A DNA stretch of 36,603 bases. It comes from JBOFCO01 sp051646105 (lineage in GTDB: Bacteria; Pseudomonadota; Alphaproteobacteria; Rhodobacterales; Rhodobacteraceae). A program made the translations under genes and the position numbers. Shown here in pieces: positions 32,045-36,603 of the stretch (positions are counted from its first letter, which is position 1; each line of letters opens with the position of its first letter). Under the pieces are notes generated by a model. The model was not told the DNA's origin and made no database searches. It saw only the letters and a program-made list of their open reading frames with translations. The stretch is taken from contig JBOFCO010000076.1 in NCBI GenBank assembly GCA_051646105.1, positions 1-36,603 on the forward strand, in the 5' to 3' direction.

Positions 32045-33100
32045 TCAGGAAAGACCAAGCATCCGCCGGTTCGCGGCATCGTCGCTGCCACCTGCCGCAA
32101 AATCGTCGAACGCCTTTTCGGTCACGCGGATGATATGCGCATCAACGAAAGCCGCGCCCTCTCTTGCGCCGTCTTCGGGATGCTTCAGCGCACATTCCCA
32201 TTCGACCACAGCCCAACCGGAAAAATCATACTGCGTCAGCTTGGAAAACACCGATCCGAAATCCACCTGTCCGTCACCCAGGCTGCGGAACCGCCCGGCC
32301 CGGTTCACCCAGGATTGATAGCCGCCGTAAACACCCTGCCGCCCGGTCGGATTCAGTTCGGCATCCTTCACATGGAACATGCGGATCCGGTCATGGTAGA
32401 TGTCGATGTTCGCCAGATAGTCCAGGTGCTGAAGGATGTAATGGCTTGGGTCATAAAGCATGTTGCAGCGCGCGTGGTTGCCCACCCGCTCCAGAAACAT
32501 CTCGAAGCTGATCCCGTCATGCAGATCCTCGCCGGGGTGGATTTCGTAGCACAGATCAACGCCGCATTCATCCGCATGGTTCAGGATCGGCGTCCACCGC
32601 CGCGCCAGTTCGTCAAACGCAGCTTCGACCAACCCGGCAGGCCGTTGCGGCCAAGGATAGACGAAAGGCCACGCAAGCGCGCCCGAAAAGGTCGCCTGTG
32701 CCGTCAGGCCAAGGTTCTTTGACGCGGTCAGCGCCTTTTTCACCTGATCCGCCGCCCATTCCGCCCGTGCCTTGGGGTTGCCGCGCACGGACGGTGCGGC
32801 GAAGCCGTCGAAGGCCTCGTCGTAGGCCGGATGGGACGCAACAAGCTGGCCCTGCAGGTGGGTCGAAAGCTCTGTCACCTGAATGCCGTTCTCGGCGGCC
32901 TCACCCTTGAAGGTGTCACAGTAATCCTTCGAAGACGCCGCTTTTTCCAGATCGAACAGACGTGCGTCCCAACTGGGCACCTGCACGCCGATATAGCCGC
33001 AATCGGCAGCCCATGCGGTGATCGACTTCCAGGTGTTGAACGGTGCGGCATCGCCTGCGAACTGCGCCAGAAACAGGGCCGGCCCCTTGATCGTCTTCAT
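32045..33100 (-). CDS. Sugar phosphate isomerase/epimerase family TIM-barrel protein
   Basis: A 351-residue xylose-isomerase-like TIM barrel (AP endonuclease 2 fold). Likely metal-binding strands are visible as CYEIHPGEDLHDG, LYDPSHYILQHLDY, MFHVKDAEL and VVEWECALKHPED, providing Glu, Asp, His and Glu ligands. The family includes epimerases, isomerases and 2-keto-inositol dehydratases, so the reaction cannot be named. ATG 33098-33100 is preceded by GGGAGG; the frame is open 49 codons further, without family similarity. It lies between the SMP-30 and Gfo/Idh genes on the same strand, with gaps of 162 and 101 bases that show no clear sites. Confidence 0.9.
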   Translation of the reverse strand: MKTIKGPALFLAQFAGDAAPFNTWKSITAWAADCGYIGVQVPSWDARLFDLEKAASSKDYCDTFKGEAAENGIQVTELSTHLQGQLVASHPAYDEAFDGFAAPSVRGNPKARAEWAADQVKKALTASKNLGLTAQATFSGALAWPFVYPWPQRPAGLVEAAFDELARRWTPILNHADECGVDLCYEIHPGEDLHDGISFEMFLERVGNHARCNMLYDPSHYILQHLDYLANIDIYHDRIRMFHVKDAELNPTGRQGVYGGYQSWVNRAGRFRSLGDGQVDFGSVFSKLTQYDFSGWAVVEWECALKHPEDGAREGAAFVDAHIIRVTEKAFDDFAAGGSDDAANRRMLGLS

Positions 33101-33262
33101 CGCATCCTCCCATCCGAAATCGTTATAGGCGCCGAGCGTACTGCGGCAGATTCTGTCCTTGTCAGTCGTAACGCTTTGCCGGGCTTCGCGATAGCGCTCA
33201 CATGGCGAAATCCGTGCATTTTCGGCGCCTCGCCCATGCTGCGGCATGTTCTTGCCCGCAGA

Positions 33263-34156
33263 TCAGGGCAGCTGCGCCCCACGTCGGTTCAGCACCACAG
33301 AGTAAAGCCCTGTGGTGGCCGTGATGAACAACCGGCATTTTCCCCGTCCGCCAAAGCACAGGTTCGATACCCGCTCGGGCACCAGGATCTTACCCAGCAG
33401 ACGGCCATCGGGCGCAATGCAGTGAACACCGTCCCCTGCGGATGTCCACAGATTTCCGTCGCTGTCCATGCGAAAGCCATCGGCAGCGCCGGGTGCAACG
33501 GCATGAAACACCGCCCCACCCACTGGCCTGCCACCCACCATGTCAAAGACGCGGATATGCCTTGCATCGCCCTGATACATCCGCCCCGTGTCCGCAACGT
33601 AAAGCCGCGCTTCATCGGGGCTGAAGGCCAACCCGTTCGGACAGTTGAAATCCGTTATCACAGCTTCGATCCTGCCATCAGGATCAACCCGGTAGACATG
33701 ACAGGGTAGTTCCTGCTCGGACCGATGCCCTTCATAATCCGACATGATCCCGTAATGCGGGTCGGTGAACCAGACAGATCCATCCGAATGCACGACCACA
33801 TCGTTCGGAGAGTTGAGCCTGCGGCCCCCGTAACCGTCCGCGATCACCGTGATCGTGCCATCAAGTTCTGTCCGCGTCACCCGGCGGGTGCCGTGTTCAC
33901 ACGATACCAGCCGTCCCTGCCGGTCGCGCGTATGGCCGTTGGAAAAATTGGACGGCGCACGAAAGGTGGAAATGCCGGTTTCCTCGGTCCAGCGCAGGAT
34001 ACGGTTGTTCGGAATATCGGAAAACAGCAGGCATCCGGCATCGCCAAACCAGACCGGCCCCTCGACCCAGTCGAACCCGCCTGCAAGGTGCTTCAGCGGT
34101 GCATTTCCAAGGATGAAGGTGTTGAAAACCGGATCATGAACCTCGAACCATGCCAT
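33263..34156 (-). CDS. SMP-30/gluconolactonase family hydrolase
   Basis: A 297-residue six-bladed beta-propeller lactonase. The metal-binding residues are expected in WVEGPVWFGDAGCLLFSDIP (Glu), RRLNSPNDVVV (Asn) and CPNGLAFSPDEARLYVADTG (Asn, Asp). It would hydrolyse a sugar lactone made by a dehydrogenase such as the Gfo/Idh protein in the same cluster. The start ATG lies about 80 bases from the 3' end of tRNA-Thr, so the cluster is directly next to a tRNA gene, a common integration site. It is the first gene of the three-gene minus-strand set. Confidence 0.92.
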   Translation of the reverse strand: MAWFEVHDPVFNTFILGNAPLKHLAGGFDWVEGPVWFGDAGCLLFSDIPNNRILRWTEETGISTFRAPSNFSNGHTRDRQGRLVSCEHGTRRVTRTELDGTITVIADGYGGRRLNSPNDVVVHSDGSVWFTDPHYGIMSDYEGHRSEQELPCHVYRVDPDGRIEAVITDFNCPNGLAFSPDEARLYVADTGRMYQGDARHIRVFDMVGGRPVGGAVFHAVAPGAADGFRMDSDGNLWTSAGDGVHCIAPDGRLLGKILVPERVSNLCFGGRGKCRLFITATTGLYSVVLNRRGAQLP

Positions 34157-34234
34157 CGCCAGCCTCCCTGCCTGTCCGCAAGTGAAGCAATCGCATCAGC
34201 GTTTGTCGAGGGGGAAGAAAACAGATGGGGGAAG

Positions 34235-34310
34235 TGGTGCCGGTGAAGGGACTCGAACCCCCGACCCCATCATTACGAATGACGTGCTCTACCAGCTGAG
34301 CTACACCGGC
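34235..34310 (-). tRNA. tRNA-Thr (anticodon CGU)
   Basis: A full cloverleaf reads on the minus strand from 34310 to 34235. The acceptor stem is GCCGGTG with CACCGGC. The D stem is GCTC/GAGC with loop AGCTGGTA. The anticodon stem is CGTCA/TGATG with loop TTCGTAA, so the anticodon is CGT (reads ACG, Thr). The variable loop is GGGTC, and the T arm has loop TTCGAGT. The discriminator is A, and CCA is encoded (34235-34237). As an ANN-decoding tRNA it should carry t6A37, linking it to Sua5. A good promoter lies upstream. Confidence 0.97.
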
Positions 34311-34348
34311 ACTTCCCGTATCGGGCCATGCGGGCCCGACACCGCGCC

Positions 34349-34377
34349 GCTATACCGGCAAGGGCAGCACATGGCAA
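34349..34377 (-). promoter_or_regulatory. Sigma-70-type promoter of tRNA-Thr
   Basis: On the minus strand TTGCCA (34372-34377) and TATAGC (34349-34354) are separated by exactly 17 bases, placing the start of transcription near 34342, about 30 bases before the mature tRNA end. A 7-base-arm hairpin (TCGGGCC/GGCCCGA, 34321-34339) lies in the leader between the start and the tRNA. Confidence 0.65.
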
Positions 34378-34423
34378 GGGAGGCCATGACGCGATCCTGC
34401 CGCATTTTGGCAGCGGTTCGCGA

Positions 34424-35968
34424 TCACCCTTCCTTGCCGGGAGGCGCCCAGTCGGCACGGGGCGGATAGACCGGATCGGTCGTGGCAACAGGCTCCGGTT
34501 CCAGACCATCGGTTCCCGCAACCACGGGGATGTCATCGACCTCCTCAGCAACATCTTCCGCTGCGACATGCTCTGCCACAACCGCAGCTGCAGGGCTGCC
34601 GACGATCAGCGGCAGCATGTCTGTCTGCATCACGCTGCCGGGCGGCGGTGGCGGGGCAGCGCGCCAGGACAGGGTATCAAACCCGCGGCAGTGGCTGCAC
34701 ACTGGCCCCCAGTCGTCGTGCACGGTCTGACAATTGTCGCAGATCCAGCGCGGGCCGCGTGGTGCCGACAGCGCCCGCGCCAGCCAGCCGCGGACCACAG
34801 CATCGTCATCGCCCTGCCCACGCGAAATCGCCGCCATGATTGTCAGTGCCCGCGTCGTCGGTTCGGTTTCCACCAGATCACCAAGCGCACGGCGCGCAGC
34901 GGGAAAATCTTCGGCCGCCACCTGAAGTTCTGCCATCAGCAGGCGGGCTTCGGGATGATCGGGCTTCGCCCGCACCAGATCCTGAAACCGCTTGATCCGC
35001 GCCTGTATGCTTTCATCCGGCGCAATACGGGCAAAGGCTGCGGCCAGATCGGGATGGGGCTGCGCCTCCCACGCCTTTTTCAGCAGGCGGGTCGCATATT
35101 TCGGCTTGCCCTGCGTGACATAGCCGTCGGCCGCCAGAACAGCCGCCGGAATCAGGTCGGGCGAGGCTCGGTTGACGGAAATCGCTGCCTCTCGCGCCTC
35201 GATCGACTGGCTTTCATCCAGCACGCCCTTGGCCTGTTGCAGGGCCAGAACCGCGTCGCGCCGCTTGTAGACATCGCGCGGCAGGTTGCCGTGACGCATC
35301 TTCGATTCCAGGGTCCGGCGTGCGCCCGACCAGTCACCCTTTTCTGCCTGAAGCTTCAGCAAAACGTCCTGCGTTTCCTCGTGGCGGGGTTTCAGGGCAA
35401 AGGCTGTCTCGGCCAGTTTCAGCGCCGTTTCCGTGTCGCCTGACGACAGCTTCTGCTTCATCAGGCCACGTACACCCACGAAACGGGTTCGGTCATCGGA
35501 CAGCAGGCGTTTGTAAATTTCGGTTGCCTTGGTGCTGTCGCCCGCCATTTCAGCGGCCTGTGCCGACAAGAGGTTGGTCAGTTCCGGCCTGCGCAGGTTG
35601 CGTTCGGCCTTGGCAGCCTTGGCCAGCGCCAGACGCCCCTCGCCCGAGGCGAGGGCCATCATGCCTTCGGCCAGCGCCTCGAACCCCTTGCGTTCACGGT
35701 TCCTGTCGAAATAGCGGGAAATGGCCGTTTCATCGCCGATGATGAACCGGATGATGGCCAGGATCAGGCCCAGGATGCGCAGCCCAAGCCAGACGGCGAT
35801 CAGGGTTAGCCCTGCAAGGATCGCTGCCTGCAATGGCCCGAAGCTGAACTCGGTATCGCCGAAGGTCAGAACGATACGCCCGCCGGTTTCCATAAGAGAA
35901 CCCGCCACCAACGTGACCAGCGCCACGAGGGCGACGAACACCACAATCTTGAGCAGCGACCAGATCAT
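34424..35968 (-). CDS. hemY: HemY-type heme biosynthesis operon protein with TPR domain
   Basis: A 514-residue inner-membrane protein of the HemY (non-oxidase) family. Two membrane helices lie in the first 80 residues (IWSLLKIVVFVALVALVTLV and a second near 47-78). A long alpha-helical TPR-like region follows (KATEIYKRLLSDD, ALKLAETAFALKPRHEE). A C-terminal zinc ribbon is CDNCQTVHDDWGPVCSHC at about 406-424. The role in heme synthesis is not biochemically settled. ATG 35966-35968 has GAGGAGG upstream, which fixes the start. It is 10 bases after the stop of the Mic60 homologue; the pair belongs to the alphaproteobacterial heme operon. Confidence 0.9.
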   Translation of the reverse strand: MIWSLLKIVVFVALVALVTLVAGSLMETGGRIVLTFGDTEFSFGPLQAAILAGLTLIAVWLGLRILGLILAIIRFIIGDETAISRYFDRNRERKGFEALAEGMMALASGEGRLALAKAAKAERNLRRPELTNLLSAQAAEMAGDSTKATEIYKRLLSDDRTRFVGVRGLMKQKLSSGDTETALKLAETAFALKPRHEETQDVLLKLQAEKGDWSGARRTLESKMRHGNLPRDVYKRRDAVLALQQAKGVLDESQSIEAREAAISVNRASPDLIPAAVLAADGYVTQGKPKYATRLLKKAWEAQPHPDLAAAFARIAPDESIQARIKRFQDLVRAKPDHPEARLLMAELQVAAEDFPAARRALGDLVETEPTTRALTIMAAISRGQGDDDAVVRGWLARALSAPRGPRWICDNCQTVHDDWGPVCSHCRGFDTLSWRAAPPPPPGSVMQTDMLPLIVGSPAAAVVAEHVAAEDVAEEVDDIPVVAGTDGLEPEPVATTDPVYPPRADWAPPGKEG

Positions 35969-35978
35969 GCCCGCCTCC

Positions 35979-36603
35979 TCAATTCGCCGGAAGCGCGGCA
36001 GTGGCATCATCCAGCGCGGTGCGGGCTGTCACATGCGCCTCGGCCCCGGCGCGCCAGTCGGCAAGCGCATTGGTCCCCTCGGGCGGCAGGGCGGCAAGTT
36101 CATCCAGCGCGGCCTTGACCTTGCCGGAAGCAAGGGCGGATTCGGCCCTCGAAAGGATCGCATCGGCGCTGGTTCCTTCCTGGGGGGACAGTGACCTGGG
36201 CGAAACCTGGCTTTTCAGGAACGCACCAAAGCGGCTGGCCATGCCTTCATCCGCCACTGCACGGATCGACGCGGCCAGGGCCTCTCTCGCGGCATCGGGA
36301 TAGCCCTGCTGCACATCGGCAAGCGAAGGCGCGGCTGCGAAAACTGCGGGGGCCAGCCCTGCGGCCGTGGCGGCGGATTCGATATCGCCGCCCATGTCCA
36401 AGGCAACCGACAGACGCGCCAGCGCGGCACGTTGCGTCGCGGCATTGGTGGCGGCAATGCTTTGCTCCTGCATCGCGGCAAGGGCGGCCTCTGCCTCGCG
36501 CAGACTGGCGGCGGCGGCTTCGGTCGCCGCCGCATCAGCCACCGGCGCGGCCGCGGGCGCGGCCTTTATCTCGGCTCGCAATGTCTCCAGTTCCCGCTGA
36601 AAG
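35979..36603 (-). CDS. Mic60/mitofilin homologue (C-terminal part, cut by window edge)
   Basis: Only the last 207 or so residues are visible; the start lies beyond the right edge. The visible part begins with an Ala-rich, coiled-coil-like stretch (EAAAASLREAEAALAAMQEQ), followed by LSVALDMGGDIESAATAAGL and a conserved C-terminal mitofilin-like domain (FGAFLKSQVSPRSL ... AILSRAESALASGKVKAAL). Alphaproteobacterial Mic60 proteins are encoded beside hemY and are linked to cristae-like intracytoplasmic membrane organisation. Placement next to hemY supports the call. The N-terminal membrane helix should lie outside the window. Confidence 0.82.
   Translation of the reverse strand, partial: FQRELETLRAEIKAAPAAAPVADAAATEAAAASLREAEAALAAMQEQSIAATNAATQRAALARLSVALDMGGDIESAATAAGLAPAVFAAAPSLADVQQGYPDAAREALAASIRAVADEGMASRFGAFLKSQVSPRSLSPQEGTSADAILSRAESALASGKVKAALDELAALPPEGTNALADWRAGAEAHVTARTALDDATAALPAN

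Noticed and set aside
30522..32318. 598-residue open frame on the plus strand over the Gfo/Idh gene
   Set aside because: It is the antisense shadow of a GC-rich gene; the translation is Arg/His/Gln/Pro-rich with no family features, while the minus strand encodes a complete oxidoreductase.
33101..33262. TTCGC ... GCGAA inverted repeat upstream of the TIM-barrel gene
   Set aside because: Five-base arms with a 15-base spacer in GC-rich DNA are expected by chance; not convincing as an operator.
34235..34310. Possible attachment-site duplication of the tRNA-Thr 3' end
   Set aside because: I scanned the flanking accessory region by eye for a second copy of the tRNA 3' end and found none; there is no integrase gene in the window.
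1..36603. CRISPR arrays, insertion sequences, rRNA genes, prophage genes
   Set aside because: No regularly spaced repeats, transposase or integrase motifs, rRNA-like segments or phage structural genes were seen on either strand.

Overview
The window looks like a chromosomal segment of an alphaproteobacterium, most likely a member of the Rhodobacteraceae (Roseobacter/Rhodobacter/Paracoccus type). This is inferred from high GC (a 60-base line inside pyrX counts 41/60) and from lineage-typical gene groups: rsmE-hypothetical-gshA divergent from ubiA, pgsA-moaD-moaE, an NAD-dependent molybdenum formate dehydrogenase (fds) operon, and a mic60-hemY pair. Genes are tightly packed with many 4-base ATGA/GTGA overlaps. 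I see no transposase, integrase, phage gene or CRISPR array.

Layout. 1-5.5 kb: 5' end of a DmdC-like acyl-CoA dehydrogenase, the tRNA t6A enzyme Sua5, YqgE, a stand-alone DsbD N-domain protein, MoaB overlapping a family-4-like uracil-DNA glycosylase, and a KamA/EpmB-like radical SAM protein. 5.5-9 kb: pyrB, a low-GC membrane protein of unknown function, a catalytically degenerate dihydroorotase (pyrX-like) and plsY. 9-15.1 kb: gshA, a small membrane protein and rsmE on the minus strand, then ubiA, a large OmpA-family protein and a small membrane-anchored coiled-coil protein on the plus strand. 15.1-22.2 kb: moaE-moaD-pgsA, a hypothetical gene, a DUF3500 gene that appears broken by two frameshifts, uvrC with an unusual AT-rich upstream region, a FolM/pteridine-reductase-like SDR, a 28-residue membrane protein and a short SppA. 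22.3-29.4 kb: a LysR regulator followed by fdsG-fdsB-DUF4287-fdsA-fdsC-fdsD. 29.4-34.3 kb: accessory-looking DNA with a candidate structured RNA ahead of a homocysteine S-methyltransferase, then a three-gene sugar-catabolism-like cluster (Gfo/Idh oxidoreductase, TIM-barrel isomerase, SMP-30 lactonase) that ends beside tRNA-Thr(CGU). 34.4-36.6 kb: hemY and the 3' part of a Mic60 homologue.

How the genes work together. The formate dehydrogenase oxidises formate to CO2 with NAD+ and needs a bis-MGD molybdenum cofactor. MoaB, MoaD and MoaE are cofactor-synthesis functions in the same window, and FdsC (FdhD family) delivers sulfur to the cofactor. PyrB with the inactive dihydroorotase resembles the PyrB-PyrX arrangement of Pseudomonas, so an active dihydroorotase must be encoded elsewhere. 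PlsY and PgsA serve phospholipid synthesis, UbiA ubiquinone, GshA glutathione, and HemY/Mic60 are heme-operon and membrane-organisation functions.

Nothing in the window is demonstrably a wholly new system. The observations most worth follow-up are the folded RNA candidate upstream of the methyltransferase, the DUF4287 gene embedded in the fds operon, the foreign-looking gene wedged between pyrB and pyrX, and the palindrome-rich region upstream of uvrC.
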